The translations under genes were made by a program, and so were the position numbers. Shown in pieces: positions 17,860-28,672 of a stretch of 64,000 nt of DNA (its first letter is position 1; the number at the start of each line of letters is the position of its first letter). This DNA is from Aliivibrio sp. EL58 (GTDB taxonomy: Bacteria > Pseudomonadota > Gammaproteobacteria > Enterobacterales > Vibrionaceae): positions 62,001 through 126,000 of the forward strand of contig NZ_OMPC01000006.1 in assembly GCF_900312675.1 (NCBI RefSeq). Direction: 5' to 3'. The notes beneath the pieces were generated by a model, which searched no databases, had not been told where the DNA came from, and was given only the letters and a program-made list of their open reading frames with translations.

Positions 17860-18752
17860 TAGCTCGCCACCTTCTTCTGGTTTTCATTAACTAGGCGAGT
17901 TAAATATTGCCCATATTCATTCTTCATCATTGGCTTTGCAAGAGCTAATACTTGCTTATCACTTAACCAACCATTTCTCCAAGCAATCTCTTCTAGGCAC
18001 GCAACTTTTAGCCCTTGGACATTTTCAATCGTTTGTACAAATGAAGATGCTTCATGCAAGCTTTCATGAGTGCCAGTATCTAACCACGCAAAACCACGAC
18101 CGAATAACTCAACACTTAATGAGCCATCATTTAAATACATTTCATTTAACGTAGTAATCTCAAGCTCACCACGATGAGAAGGCTTGACTTGCTTTGCCAT
18201 TTCTACCACTCGATTATCATAGAAGTACAAACCCGTTACAGCATAATTTGATTTCGGCGTTTCTGGCTTTTCTTCAATCGAAACCGCTTTCATCTCTTCA
18301 TCAAACTCAACCACACCAAAACGCTCAGGGTCTTTTACTTGATAACCAAATACCGTAGCTAAACCTTGGCCTGTTAACTCTCTAGCTCGAATCAGTTGTT
18401 GACTAAACGATTGACCATAAAAGATGTTATCACCAAGCACTAAACACACACTGTCATCACCAATGAATTCCTCACCAATAATGAACGCTTGCGCTAAACC
18501 ATCAGGACTTGGTTGAATTGCATACTCTAGGTTAATACCAAAATCTGAACCGTCGCCCAACAAACGCTTAAAACCGGCATTATCTTCAGGCGTTGTGATA
18601 ATTAGAATGTCTTTAATACCCGCAAGCATTAACGTCGAAATTGGATAAAACACCATTGGCTTATCGTAAATAGGCAAAAGCTGTTTTGATATACCACGAG
18701 TCAGTGGGTATAAACGAGTACCAGAACCACCTGCAAGTACAATGCCTTTCAT
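17859..18752 (-). CDS. rfbA: Glucose-1-phosphate thymidylyltransferase
   Basis: The 297-aa product has RmlA length. It has N-terminal [16 protein letters not shown] (nucleotide-binding signature), [31 protein letters not shown] near residue 105, and GVVEFDEE plus [21 protein letters not shown]. It makes dTDP-glucose from dTTP and glucose-1-phosphate, the first and feedback-inhibited step of the rhamnose route. It overlaps the upstream rfbB stop by one base. Confidence 0.97.
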   Translation of the reverse strand: MKGIVLAGGSGTRLYPLTRGISKQLLPIYDKPMVFYPISTLMLAGIKDILIITTPEDNAGFKRLLGDGSDFGINLEYAIQPSPDGLAQAFIIGEEFIGDDSVCLVLGDNIFYGQSFSQQLIRARELTGQGLATVFGYQVKDPERFGVVEFDEEMKAVSIEEKPETPKSNYAVTGLYFYDNRVVEMAKQVKPSHRGELEITTLNEMYLNDGSLSVELFGRGFAWLDTGTHESLHEASSFVQTIENVQGLKVACLEEIAWRNGWLSDKQVLALAKPMMKNEYGQYLTRLVNENQKKVAS

Positions 18753-19846
18753 TATTTAGCCGCCTTTTCAATTACTGTAGACTCTGAAGATGCGCCTAAA
18801 CGCTCTCCTGCATAAGAACCATCTAACACTCGTGACCACCATTGTTTGTTATCTAAATACCATTCAACAGTTTTACGAATACCTGATTCAAATGTTTCTT
18901 CTGGCTTCCAACCTAGCTCACGCTCAATTTTCGACGCATCAATTGCATAACGAGCATCGTGTCCAGGTCGGTCTGTTACATAGGTAATTAAATCAAGATA
19001 TTGGTTAACCCCTTCTGGTTTATTAGGGACTAACTCTTCAAGTAATGAACAAATGGTGTTAACAACGTCAATATTCGCTTTTTCATTATGCCCACCAATA
19101 TTGTAAGTTTCCCCTACTTCACCTTCAGTAACAACTTTGTACAAAGCACGAGCGTGGTCTTCAACAAACAACCAATCACGAATTTGCATACCATTCCCGT
19201 AAACCGGTAATGGCTTACCATCTAGTGCATTCAAAATCATTAATGGAATAAGTTTTTCAGGGAAATGATATGGGCCATAGTTATTTGAACAGTTAGTTAC
19301 AATCGTTGGTAAACCATAAGTACGTAACCAAGCTCGAACCAGATGGTCAGAAGAAGCTTTAGAGGCAGAGTATGGGCTAGAAGGTTCATACGATGTTGTT
19401 TCAGTAAACAAGTCATCTGTACCTTCTAAGTCACCATACACTTCATCTGTTGATATATGGTGAAAGCGAAATACTTGTTTTTTATCATCACACAAGGTAT
19501 TCCAGTAAAAACGCGTTGCTTCAAGTAAGGTATAAGTACCTACAATATTAGTTTCAATGAATGCTGCTGGGCCATCAATAGAGCGGTCAACATGAGATTC
19601 TGCTGCTAGGTGCATCACAGCATCTGGTTTATGCTCTAAAAATACTCGGTCTAATTCAGCTCTATCACAAATATCAACTTGTTCAAACGCATAACGCTCA
19701 TGAGAATCAACATCAGATAGTGATTCTAAATTACCCGCATAAGTCAATTTATCTAGGTTAATAACGTTATCTTGTGTGTTACTGATAATGTGACGAACAA
19801 CCGCTGAACCGATAAAGCCTGCACCGCCTGTAACTAATATTTTCAT
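18752..19846 (-). CDS. rfbB: dTDP-glucose 4,6-dehydratase
   Basis: A 364-aa extended short-chain dehydrogenase. It has [19 protein letters not shown] (NAD site), [16 protein letters not shown] near residue 82, STDEVYGDL near residue 132 with the catalytic Asp-Glu, [14 protein letters not shown] (YxxxK) near residue 165, and [15 protein letters not shown]. It produces dTDP-4-keto-6-deoxyglucose. As first gene of rfbBADC its promoter should lie between it and kdkA, but only 15 bases separate them, so co-transcription from the kdkA side is likely. Confidence 0.97.
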   Translation of the reverse strand: MKILVTGGAGFIGSAVVRHIISNTQDNVINLDKLTYAGNLESLSDVDSHERYAFEQVDICDRAELDRVFLEHKPDAVMHLAAESHVDRSIDGPAAFIETNIVGTYTLLEATRFYWNTLCDDKKQVFRFHHISTDEVYGDLEGTDDLFTETTSYEPSSPYSASKASSDHLVRAWLRTYGLPTIVTNCSNNYGPYHFPEKLIPLMILNALDGKPLPVYGNGMQIRDWLFVEDHARALYKVVTEGEVGETYNIGGHNEKANIDVVNTICSLLEELVPNKPEGVNQYLDLITYVTDRPGHDARYAIDASKIERELGWKPEETFESGIRKTVEWYLDNKQWWSRVLDGSYAGERLGASSESTVIEKAAK

Positions 19847-19861
19847 GTTTATACCTTAATT

Positions 19862-20554
19862 TTAATTACCAAGTAAATGGTTCCACTCTTTACTCGTCCA
19901 ATAAATATTCTTTTTATTCACTTCTTTTACAAACGAGCGTTTTAATCTATCCCAGTTATTTTGCTTCCAATCATCGCCTTTTTGTTGATAGCATTTATCG
20001 AAATCAATAATCCAAACTTTGTCGTTATCATCAATCAAAATGTTATGAATATTTAAATCGGTATGATTGACTTGAGCTGCATGCATTTTACGAATTTCAT
20101 TACCAATCTTTTGATATATCTCTTTTGATAATGGCTTTTCTTGCAAAATCGCAACCAAATCACGTGCATTAGGTATCTTTTGACTTAATAAATCAGCTTG
20201 ATAGCAAAATGTTAACTTAGTTGATCTCGCCGCTATCGGTTTAGGAACATTAACTCCCGCCTCTATTAAGGTATTCAATAATTGAAATTCTTGGTAGCTG
20301 CGTGTTTTTTCCCAGCCTGTGAATATGTAATGATCTTTAATTAGCTTCCCAAACAGCCCACCACGACGATAATGGCGCAATGCAGCATCTATCTTATCAA
20401 GAGCTACAAACCATGTCGTTCCTCGCCCTTGGGCTGAACCAATCACTTTATTTTGCTGTTGCCAATATTCAGGATCACAACACTGCTCTGGTAAGTCAGT
20501 TAAGATTGAGTCGTCATACCAAATGGTTTGCTTTTTGTTTCTTACTATTTTCAC
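19862..20554 (-). CDS. kdkA: 3-deoxy-D-manno-octulosonic acid kinase
   Basis: A 230-aa protein of the KdkA/WaaP kinase-like family. GRGTTWFV and ALRHYRRGGLFG form the nucleotide-binding part near residues 40-70; the catalytic loop HTDLNIHNIL lies near residue 162; and WIIDFDKCY is the metal-binding DFG counterpart. It phosphorylates the single Kdo of the inner core with ATP, typical of bacteria such as Vibrio and Haemophilus that have mono-Kdo LPS. It lies 15 bases upstream of rfbB on the same strand, and diverges from the OpsX-type gene across a repeat pair. Confidence 0.93.
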   Translation of the reverse strand: MKIVRNKKQTIWYDDSILTDLPEQCCDPEYWQQQNKVIGSAQGRGTTWFVALDKIDAALRHYRRGGLFGKLIKDHYIFTGWEKTRSYQEFQLLNTLIEAGVNVPKPIAARSTKLTFCYQADLLSQKIPNARDLVAILQEKPLSKEIYQKIGNEIRKMHAAQVNHTDLNIHNILIDDNDKVWIIDFDKCYQQKGDDWKQNNWDRLKRSFVKEVNKKNIYWTSKEWNHLLGN

Positions 20555-20575
20555 ACAAAGACTCCAATATTAAAC

Positions 20576-20724
20576 ATTAGAGACTATACGCTGCGCTAAC
20601 TAGACCACTTCGCTTCTAGAAACTATAAGTGCAAAAGCTAAAAGCCTCTGAACTCTGCAAGCCCAGCAATCTTAATTCTGCTCTTATAGTCTCTAGTTAG
20701 CGCAGCGTATAGTTTCTAGTCTCT
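20576..20724. repeat. Module A ... D ... A' nested inverted repeat
   Basis: Left arm AGAGACTATACGCTGCGC, TAACTAGACC, a second core ACTTCGCTTCTAGAAACTAT. The centre has a D-like unit CCTCTGAACTCTGCAAGCCC. The right arm CTTATAGTCTCTAGTTAGC, GCAGCGTATAGTTTCTAG is the reverse complement of the left. It lies between the divergent kdkA and OpsX-type genes. Confidence 0.87.
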
Positions 20725-20799
20725 TTCTTGCTCTGCCATTTTACATTTATGACCGTTAATAGCATAATTCTACCTCATTCTTTTTGGGTAAACATCTCT

Positions 20800-21843
20800 A
20801 TGGCTTTATTCACTTCTGCCCCTAACTCACTTTGCATTCTACGCTTATCTGCGATTGGTGATGTTTGCCATGCTGTTGCGGCCGTTCAAGCGATTCAAAA
20901 AGAGTGGCCGACGACCAAAATCACTTGGATTGTCGGGAAAGTGGAAGCTCAATTGATTCATGATTTACCTGATATTACAGTAATCCCATTTGATAAAAAA
21001 TTGGGATTAGCAGGAATGAAAGCGATTTGGGCTCAATTAAAAGGTCAGAAGTTTGATGCATTGGTTCACATGCAATTGGCACTACGTGCTAGTGTATTAA
21101 CTCTTGGTATAAAAGCTAAATATAAAGTCGGCTTTAATCGAAAACGCGCTAAAGAAGGCCAGTGGTTGTTCACTAATCGCAAAATTAAAGATACTGCATC
21201 GACACATGTTCTCGACAGCTTTTATTCTTTTGTCGAATATTTAGGTGTTCCTAAAAGTAAACCAACCTGGAATATTCCATTATCCAGCGCAGATTTATCT
21301 TTTGTTGATGAACATATCCCAACAAATAAGCCTTATGTGGTAATTTCTCCTGCAGCAAGTAAAGATGAACGTAATTGGCTCACTGAGCGCTATGCTCAAC
21401 TGACTGATTGGTTACATACACATGGTTACCAAGTGGTGCTTTGTGGGTCGCCAAGTGAGCGTGAAAAACAACTTGGTGACAATATTGAATCTTTAACTCA
21501 ATTACCTATTATTAATTTGATTGGTAAAACCTCATTAAAACAGTTAACTGCGGTATTAAATAAAGCACAGGTTGTAATTGCCCCTGACTCGGGTCCCGCT
21601 CATATTGCTACCACACAAAATACACCTGTTGTTGGATTGTATGGTCATAGTAACCCAAAACGTACCGGGCCTTATAACAGCTTTCCTTATGTGGTTAGCG
21701 TGTATGAACAACACGTAACGACACAACATAATAAATCCATTGATGAGTTAAAGTGGAGCACTCGCGTCAAAGGCAACCATATAATGCAAGATATTAGTCT
21801 TGATATGGTAAAAACTCCCTTAAAAACCTTACTCAATTTATAA
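20800..21843 (+). CDS. Family 9 LPS heptosyltransferase (OpsX/WaaC-type)
   Basis: A 347-aa product from the ATG at 20800, chosen because the domain begins there; an upstream ATG in the same frame would add 24 unrelated residues. It has LCILRLSAIGDVCHAVAAVQAI at the N-terminus (GT9 acceptor domain), HMQLALRASVLTLG near residue 105, ISPAASKDERNWLTERYAQL near residue 195, VIAPDSGPAHIATT and VGLYGHSNPKRTGPYNS. It probably transfers the first heptose to Kdo, the WaaC role, since waaF is present and no other WaaC is seen. The phosphorylated mono-Kdo acceptor made by KdkA next door fits this. Confidence 0.88.
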   Translation: MALFTSAPNSLCILRLSAIGDVCHAVAAVQAIQKEWPTTKITWIVGKVEAQLIHDLPDITVIPFDKKLGLAGMKAIWAQLKGQKFDALVHMQLALRASVLTLGIKAKYKVGFNRKRAKEGQWLFTNRKIKDTASTHVLDSFYSFVEYLGVPKSKPTWNIPLSSADLSFVDEHIPTNKPYVVISPAASKDERNWLTERYAQLTDWLHTHGYQVVLCGSPSEREKQLGDNIESLTQLPIINLIGKTSLKQLTAVLNKAQVVIAPDSGPAHIATTQNTPVVGLYGHSNPKRTGPYNSFPYVVSVYEQHVTTQHNKSIDELKWSTRVKGNHIMQDISLDMVKTPLKTLLNL

Positions 21844-21878
21844 TAATTAAAACACATTACAATAAACAAGGCGCACCT

Positions 21879-22661
21879 ATGATCACTGGCATTGTTATTA
21901 CTTTAAACGAATCAAGAAATATTGTTGAATGCATTCAATCACTACAGAAAGTGTGTTCTGAAGTAATTATTGTGGATTCTAACAGCACAGATAATACCGT
22001 AGAGCTTGCAGAGCAGCTTGGAGCTAAGGTTATCACTCAAAGTTACCTTGGCGATGGTATTCAAAAAAATGTTGGCCTTGATTATGCCAGCAATAATTGG
22101 GTATTAAGTTTAGATGCAGATGAACGTTTAACCAACGAAATGGAGAGTGCGATTAAAGCATTAGATTTAACATCGACGTCTCATGATGCATTCGCTTTCC
22201 GCCGCCGCAATTACATTGGTAGTCGTTGGGTTAAACAGTGTGGTTGGTATCCTGATTTCTGCATTCGCCTTTATGACCGAACAAAAACACGCTTTGCTGA
22301 TGTAAAACAACACGCATCAGTTCAAGCGAAAAACCCAGATCGTATTAATGCCGATATTATTCATTACTCTTTTGAAAACCTAGGTCAACTATTTGCAAAA
22401 CCAGGCCGCAACTTTAGTGGCCGAGCTGCGAAAATCATGTATAAAAAAGGAAAGCGCGCAAATAGCTTTTCTCCTTTTACCCATGGCTTAAATGCATTTA
22501 TTCGTAAGTATATTTTCCAAAGAGGCTTCTTAGGTGGTGTTGATGGTATGACAGTTGCTCTTAGCTCTGCAATTAATAGCTATTTAAAATACGCCAAGCT
22601 ACTTGAATATCAACGTGATCCTAAAGTACTTGAGAACGAAGATTTCAATAAGGTTTGGTAA
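21879..22661 (+). CDS. waaE: Family 2 LPS core glycosyltransferase, WaaE/KdtX type
   Basis: A 260-aa GT2 enzyme. It has GIVITLNESRNIVECIQSL at the N-terminus, EVIIVDSNSTDNTVELAEQLGA near residue 29, WVLSLDADERLTNEM near residue 72 (the DxD motif), the family-typical FRRRNYIGSRWVKQCGWYPD, and RLYDRTKTRF. In Klebsiella and Serratia WaaE adds beta-1,4-glucose to heptose I; that activity is likely here by homology. It is followed five bases later by a GT4 gene and then coaD, the common kdtX-coaD neighbourhood. Confidence 0.9.
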   Translation: MITGIVITLNESRNIVECIQSLQKVCSEVIIVDSNSTDNTVELAEQLGAKVITQSYLGDGIQKNVGLDYASNNWVLSLDADERLTNEMESAIKALDLTSTSHDAFAFRRRNYIGSRWVKQCGWYPDFCIRLYDRTKTRFADVKQHASVQAKNPDRINADIIHYSFENLGQLFAKPGRNFSGRAAKIMYKKGKRANSFSPFTHGLNAFIRKYIFQRGFLGGVDGMTVALSSAINSYLKYAKLLEYQRDPKVLENEDFNKVW

Positions 22662-22666
22662 ACACT

Positions 22667-24201
<1,535 letters not shown>

Positions 24202-24213
24202 ACGAGATAAAAC

Positions 24214-24252
24214 GGAGAGTAACAACAAAAATAGTCTGTTGTTACTCTCTAT
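24214..24252. terminator. Terminator between convergent coaD and glycosyltransferase genes
   Basis: GAGAGTAACAAC ... GTTGTTACTCTC forms a 12-bp perfect stem around an A-rich loop, followed by TATTATTAG. It probably serves both strands. Confidence 0.8.
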
Positions 24253-24254
24253 TA

Positions 24255-25175
24255 TTAGTTCTTCACTTGCCTTAATGTTTCCAATACTTCAGGGTAAAAT
24301 GCCAATAAGGCATCACACTGCTTATCATTTCCACCTCGACGGATATTTTCTTGTGCTAAACCAATATCTCGGTTTCTCTTCAATGAATACGAGCCACTGC
24401 TGTAATCTGTTTTCTTACAAATAGTACCATTTCGTACCGCCATAACTTTAAGCCACAAATCATCAGTACTTGGTGCTAACTCTGTAAATCGTTCAATATT
24501 CATAACATCAGGGTGTAGAGAATGAGGTGGATAAAGAATTGAACCACAACCTGTTAAAAGAATACGGTGCGACGATTTTCCTTCTGTGAGTCCATATTTC
24601 CATTTTTTATAACGCTTAACTTCTCTTTGAGTACATAATGTTATTTCATGAGCTCGATGCCCAACGATCACACTCGGGTTACGCTTACTTTCTTGTAATA
24701 GAATCTCTAAACAATCAAATCCATACAATACATCGTCATCAATCGTTATTATGTATGATTCTGGACATAGCTCTAATGTAGGAATGATTTTTTTATATGA
24801 ACGATAGTTAGGGCAGAATCGAACTTCTAACCCTCTTTCTATCTGACGATGTAAAATATGGGGAATATTATCCATATTAAATTCCGCCTCATCTAACCAT
24901 AAAATCAAACGATTAGGACGAATGGTTTGCTGCGCAATGGATTCAATAACCAAATACACTTCATGAATTTTTTTTGAAAACGTCGTAAAGCTTACAACAA
25001 CTTCTTTCTCTAAAAAAATCTCATCCGTCGTGATCTTCTCTTTAGAGAAAAGAGCTGAAGTATGTAAGGCATCTGAGCGAATAGAACATTGAATAGTATG
25101 CTCCATCCCTCTTATATTTCTTGAAATTAGCTTTCTATCTGCTGCTAACTTTTTTATTTTTTTTATCAGCTTCAT
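24255..25175 (-). CDS. Glycosyltransferase-A-like protein of unknown specificity
   Basis: A 306-aa product. After a basic N-terminus there is VVVSFTTFSKKIHEVYLVIESI near residue 60, QTIRPNRLILWLDEAEF, and ESYIITIDDDVLYGFDCLEIL near residue 142; the aspartate triplet is the expected DxD element. TGCGSILYPPHSLHPDV and ELAPSTDDLWLKVMAV in the second half match the acceptor-site pattern seen in nucleotide-sugar glycosyltransferases of polysaccharide loci. No signal peptide. It stands alone on the minus strand beside the decayed mutM copy, which suggests insertion at the coaD-mutM junction. The substrate is unknown. Confidence 0.7.
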   Translation of the reverse strand: MKLIKKIKKLAADRKLISRNIRGMEHTIQCSIRSDALHTSALFSKEKITTDEIFLEKEVVVSFTTFSKKIHEVYLVIESIAQQTIRPNRLILWLDEAEFNMDNIPHILHRQIERGLEVRFCPNYRSYKKIIPTLELCPESYIITIDDDVLYGFDCLEILLQESKRNPSVIVGHRAHEITLCTQREVKRYKKWKYGLTEGKSSHRILLTGCGSILYPPHSLHPDVMNIERFTELAPSTDDLWLKVMAVRNGTICKKTDYSSGSYSLKRNRDIGLAQENIRRGGNDKQCDALLAFYPEVLETLRQVKN

Positions 25176-25221
25176 TTATTGTCCATTACCTTAGTCTCTA
25201 TCACTACTCAAATTATTCCAC

Positions 25222-25508
25222 TACTGGCTAGGAACGATCACACCAAAACATATTTCATTAACCAATACAATAGTTGCGTATAACGCATTTACCAGCTAGT
25301 ATTTTTGAATGTATCTTAGCATTAAACAATGGCTCACTAACATAAATGTTACCGTCACCAACTACGATGGTAGAACTCATTATAACTTACTTAGTAACTG
25401 TTTTTTCCTTTTGCTTTTTCTTTTTCTTTTTCTTTTTCTTTTTCTTTTTCTAGTAAATAATCGGCATTGAACTCATTAGTTAAAGGCTCTAACCCTAGTA
25501 TTACCGGA
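25222..25508 (-). pseudogene. Decayed second copy of mutM (formamidopyrimidine-DNA glycosylase fragment)
   Basis: Read on the minus strand from about 25508, translation gives LGLEPLTNEFNADYLLEK, matching [18 protein letters not shown] of the intact mutM. A lysine/glutamate run encoded by a hexanucleotide tract follows, then VGDGNIYVSEPLFNAKIH (intact: [18 protein letters not shown]). After a gap of about 75 codons, a piece near 25230-25250 matches the DNA encoding FWCDKCQP at the MutM C-terminus. In-frame stops and the deletion rule out function. The N-terminal half is missing. Intact mutM lies 2.2 kb away on the same strand. Confidence 0.85.
25414..25450 (+). repeat. Hexanucleotide tract (CTTTTT)6
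   Basis: Six perfect CTTTTT units plus a final C lie inside the mutM remnant, where the intact gene has the lysine-rich EKAKNKK coding segment. Because units are six bases, length changes keep frame (Lys-Glu pairs on the minus strand). Confidence 0.95.
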
Positions 25509-25619
25509 TATATCCAAGAGAATCATTGCGCTGCCATTTAGTGTATCAATTAATAAACACTTTACTCGATGGTGAATGAATTCTTACATTTAATTCGTTA
25601 TATCTATAACAATACCAAT

Positions 25620-25650
25620 AAAAAAGGCCACTCTAATGAATGGCCTATTG
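25620..25650 (-). terminator. Rho-independent terminator of the LtaS-like gene
   Basis: On the minus strand AGGCCATTCA-TTAGAG-TGGCCT is followed by TTTTTTA, just after the stop at 25657. Confidence 0.88.
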
Positions 25651-25656
25651 TACTGA

Positions 25657-27636
25657 TTAATGAACACCTTTCACTTGACCATTAATATATAACGTTTGCA
25701 ATGTATGGTAATCATTACCTAAGTGCATTGTATCCTGTTGAATAGATTCAGGGCTTATCTCTATCCCTGACGCCCATGGATATAACTTTTCAGGTTTGGC
25801 ATTTAAATAAATACCATCTTTGGTAAACGTCATTTCTGGATTATAGCCAAATCTTGTTACCTTATCTGTCCCCAATAAATTACGCCCGCCTAAACTGTAG
25901 TAATTAGCCTCTGAAAGACTAAATGCATACAAGGTTGGAAAAATATCTTTATGCGAGCCCATTCGATTTTTATCATATTCATTGGGAACTTGCTGTTGGA
26001 TTTTCATCGGTACATATAAGTAAAATGGCACCGCATGAATAATAGGAAGATCATTAGGGTAAGACATTGTAAAGCCTCTTAAACGATGATCCCCTGTTGC
26101 AGCTATCAATGTTGAATCACCTAGTGAGGATTGTTTAATATCCGAAATAAACTCACCTAATGCATTATTGGCATATTGATAAGTTTCAGATAATCGAGTC
26201 GCTTCTTCTTTAGTAGATCGCATTCGATTCACCAAGCGTTCGCTTACCTTAATTGGTTTTACATCGTAATTTTCTGGTACTTCATAAGGAGTGTGGTTAG
26301 TGATAGTTAGGATGTAAATCATTAAAGGCTGAGTCGCTTCTTTAAGCTCTTTTTCTGCTAGTTTGAAAGCATACTCATCCGATAATCCCCATTCACCACG
26401 AAATTCTTCAGCTTCTGGAAACGCTTTTAAAATCGCATTTTCATCTAAGATCTCATCAAAGCCTTGTGATGGTAAATAATTGGCAACATTACGCCACATA
26501 CCATTGGTAGCAGTAATAAAGATCGTTTTATACCCTGCTGCTTTATAAGGGCGTACTGCCGCTGCGGCGACTTCTACTTTTTGAGCTGAAGAATGACTAA
26601 TAGTAGGAACATTACTTTGTCCTAGCATATTCACTAACGTATTAATGGTCGCCGTTGTTTCCGCTAAAAATCGCTTAAAAACAAAATCAGACTCAAAGGC
26701 TGGTCGCAATGCTCCTAATAAGTCATTTTCTGGATAGTTATCTTCAACAAGAACATTAGTTCCCATACCTTCCATTAATGCCATAACAACATGAGGTTTG
26801 TTCTCTGCTAAATAAGCATTATAGGCTGTCGTAAACTGCCCCGTAGGATTACCAACCACCTTGGTAAACTGAGCTTCAAGATCCGCTTTACCTACTGAGT
26901 GAAATTTATTCTGTTTTTTATAATCACTTTTCGCCCACTCAAGTGCGATCAATCCATTCGGAGTGATGCTGTTAAGTACTTTATAATCTGAAACTTGCGC
27001 GTGATAACGTTTTAATGGGTGAGATCCTAATGTGCCTCGAGCAAAGAAGAATATCGTCAAGATCATCACAAAAACAGAGACAGAAGTGATTCCTTTGTGT
27101 TGTGGTTTCCATTCCCATTGTTGCATTTTTCTTACTGCTATACGTACAATGATGGCAGAGAAAAAAGCAACTATCACACTACTAATAAATGATAAGAAGA
27201 TCGGGTAATCCGCCCATGCATTGGCTAATACTGCCTTGGTATCATCATCAGCTAATCCAAAGATAAATACATCAATATGATTGCCATAGGTAAGGTAGTA
27301 GTAGTAATTGCCAATGGAGAAACCAGTAACAAGAAAGAAGATAAGTCCTGCGTACCAAGGGATTATTTTCGCAAAGAAGCGATAAGCTTTTGGGACAATA
27401 GCGAGAGCCAGACCAATGAGCAATAAAGGTGCAAAACCAATCACTACTATTTTTAAATCAAAGCGTAAGCCGGTAAATAGTGCACGCCATAGATCAGTAC
27501 CTCGATGCGCAAGCTCTGTTGTGTCGACAATATTGGCTAAAAATACCAAACGGCCAACCGACAATATAATTACTGCGATAAAAACAGATAACCAAATGGT
27601 TCTACTGAGTTGTTTGAAATTTTGTTGGAAGTTCAT
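25657..27636 (-). CDS. LtaS-like membrane phosphotransferase (alkaline phosphatase/sulfatase superfamily)
   Basis: About 659 aa from the ATG at 27636, seven bases after the mutM stop; the longer frame to 27678 would overlap mutM. There are five N-terminal membrane segments to about residue 200, then an extracytoplasmic domain with VVMALMEGMGTN (metal-binding Glu), ETTATINTLVNML with a candidate nucleophile Thr, TITNHTPYEVP, and AATGDHRLRG (metal-binding Asp-His). This is the LTA-synthase-like group. In Gram-negatives such proteins transfer phosphoglycerol or phosphoethanolamine to envelope glycans, so modification of LPS or periplasmic glucan is plausible; the substrate is not determined. A terminator follows. 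Confidence 0.85.
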   Translation of the reverse strand: MNFQQNFKQLSRTIWLSVFIAVIILSVGRLVFLANIVDTTELAHRGTDLWRALFTGLRFDLKIVVIGFAPLLLIGLALAIVPKAYRFFAKIIPWYAGLIFFLVTGFSIGNYYYYLTYGNHIDVFIFGLADDDTKAVLANAWADYPIFLSFISSVIVAFFSAIIVRIAVRKMQQWEWKPQHKGITSVSVFVMILTIFFFARGTLGSHPLKRYHAQVSDYKVLNSITPNGLIALEWAKSDYKKQNKFHSVGKADLEAQFTKVVGNPTGQFTTAYNAYLAENKPHVVMALMEGMGTNVLVEDNYPENDLLGALRPAFESDFVFKRFLAETTATINTLVNMLGQSNVPTISHSSAQKVEVAAAAVRPYKAAGYKTIFITATNGMWRNVANYLPSQGFDEILDENAILKAFPEAEEFRGEWGLSDEYAFKLAEKELKEATQPLMIYILTITNHTPYEVPENYDVKPIKVSERLVNRMRSTKEEATRLSETYQYANNALGEFISDIKQSSLGDSTLIAATGDHRLRGFTMSYPNDLPIIHAVPFYLYVPMKIQQQVPNEYDKNRMGSHKDIFPTLYAFSLSEANYYSLGGRNLLGTDKVTRFGYNPEMTFTKDGIYLNAKPEKLYPWASGIEISPESIQQDTMHLGNDYHTLQTLYINGQVKGVH

Positions 27637-27643
27637 GGTTTCT

Positions 27644-28468
27644 CTATTTTGTTTTAGGTAATGGTTGGCACTTATCACACCAAAATGTATTTCGTTGCCC
27701 TATTTTCTCTTCTTGGATGAGAGAGTTGCAACTTAGGCACGGTTTATTGGCTCTACCGTAGACATGCAATCCTTGTGCAAAGTAACCTGGTTTCCCGTCA
27801 ACTTGGTTAAAATCTTTTAGGGTAGTTCCACCTTGTTTAATAGCCGTCTCAAGTACGACTTTTATTTCACTCACTAGCCTTTGTATTTGTTTTAGCTTCA
27901 ATGCGCCTACTGGTGTCTTAGGATGTATCTTTGCCATAAATAAAGATTCGCTAGCGTAGATGTTACCCACCCCCACCACAACGGCGTTATTCATAATAAA
28001 CTGTTTTACGACGACTTTTTTATTCTTTGCTTTTTCTGCTAGATAATCCGCAGTAAACGCATCGGTAAGTGGCTCTGGACCAAGTTTAGCGAGTACATCA
28101 TGTGATACGCCTACTTCAGAATATAACCAAGCACCAAATTTACGAGGATCGTTATAGCGAAGGAGTTTACCGTTATCTAATACAAGATCCACATGATCGT
28201 GTTTTGCTGGTGGGATAGTCTCATCAAGTATACGTAAACTGCCTGACATACCAAGGTGAATAATAGCTGTGCCTTCTGGGGTATCTATCATTAAATATTT
28301 AGCACGACGGCGGATGGATTGAATTCTTTGCCCTACGAGTTTTTGTAGCTCTTGTGGGATCGGCCAACGCAGCTTTTCTGTCCTCACCGTAATCGCTTTG
28401 ATTGTTTGGCCTTGTAGGTGTGGTGTTATTCCTAATCGGCTGGTTTCGACTTCTGGTAGTTCTGGCAT
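27644..28468 (-). CDS. mutM: Formamidopyrimidine-DNA glycosylase
   Basis: The 274-aa product is full-length Fpg. The N-terminal [10 protein letters not shown] carries catalytic Pro1 and Glu2. HLGMSGSLR near residue 70, the lesion-recognition [20 protein letters not shown], and the terminal zinc finger with C..C and C..C (CLSCNS, FWCDKC) complete it. It removes 8-oxoguanine and ring-opened purines from DNA. It is separated from coaD by three other elements, although the two are neighbours in many vibrios. A partial, degenerate second copy lies downstream at 25222-25508. Confidence 0.98.
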   Translation of the reverse strand: MPELPEVETSRLGITPHLQGQTIKAITVRTEKLRWPIPQELQKLVGQRIQSIRRRAKYLMIDTPEGTAIIHLGMSGSLRILDETIPPAKHDHVDLVLDNGKLLRYNDPRKFGAWLYSEVGVSHDVLAKLGPEPLTDAFTADYLAEKAKNKKVVVKQFIMNNAVVVGVGNIYASESLFMAKIHPKTPVGALKLKQIQRLVSEIKVVLETAIKQGGTTLKDFNQVDGKPGYFAQGLHVYGRANKPCLSCNSLIQEEKIGQRNTFWCDKCQPLPKTK

Positions 28469-28491
28469 TTTGGATTCCTTTTAAAATACAT

Positions 28492-28672
28492 TTAAGGGAC
28501 GAGAATCGAGAACGCTTCGCTCGAGATGCGAGGAAAAACTAGAGACTATACGCGGTGCTAACTAGATCGCTTCGCTCCTATAAGATCAAAAGCAAGTGTA
28601 CCTGAAACCAATTATCCTACCACTTCAACCGTACATACTCTTATAGTTTCTAGTTAGCGAAGCGTATAGTCT
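28492..28672. repeat. Module C - A - A' repeat cluster
   Basis: Module C (GGGACGAGAATCGAG, core AACGCTTCGCT, CGAGATGCGAGG) lies just upstream of mutM. Then comes module A with variant core CGCGGTGCTA and the extra TCGCTTCGCTCC. After a TGTACCTGAAACC stretch, reverse A (CTTATAGTTTCTAGTTAGC, GAAGCG) runs into the end of the next gene. Confidence 0.83.

Noticed and set aside
24255-24424. Small plus-strand ORF after coaD
   Set aside because: Antisense to the glycosyltransferase gene and downstream of a terminator.
25414-25450. Hexanucleotide tract as a phase-variation switch
   Set aside because: Units of six keep the frame and the host sequence is a stop-ridden remnant without a promoter or start.
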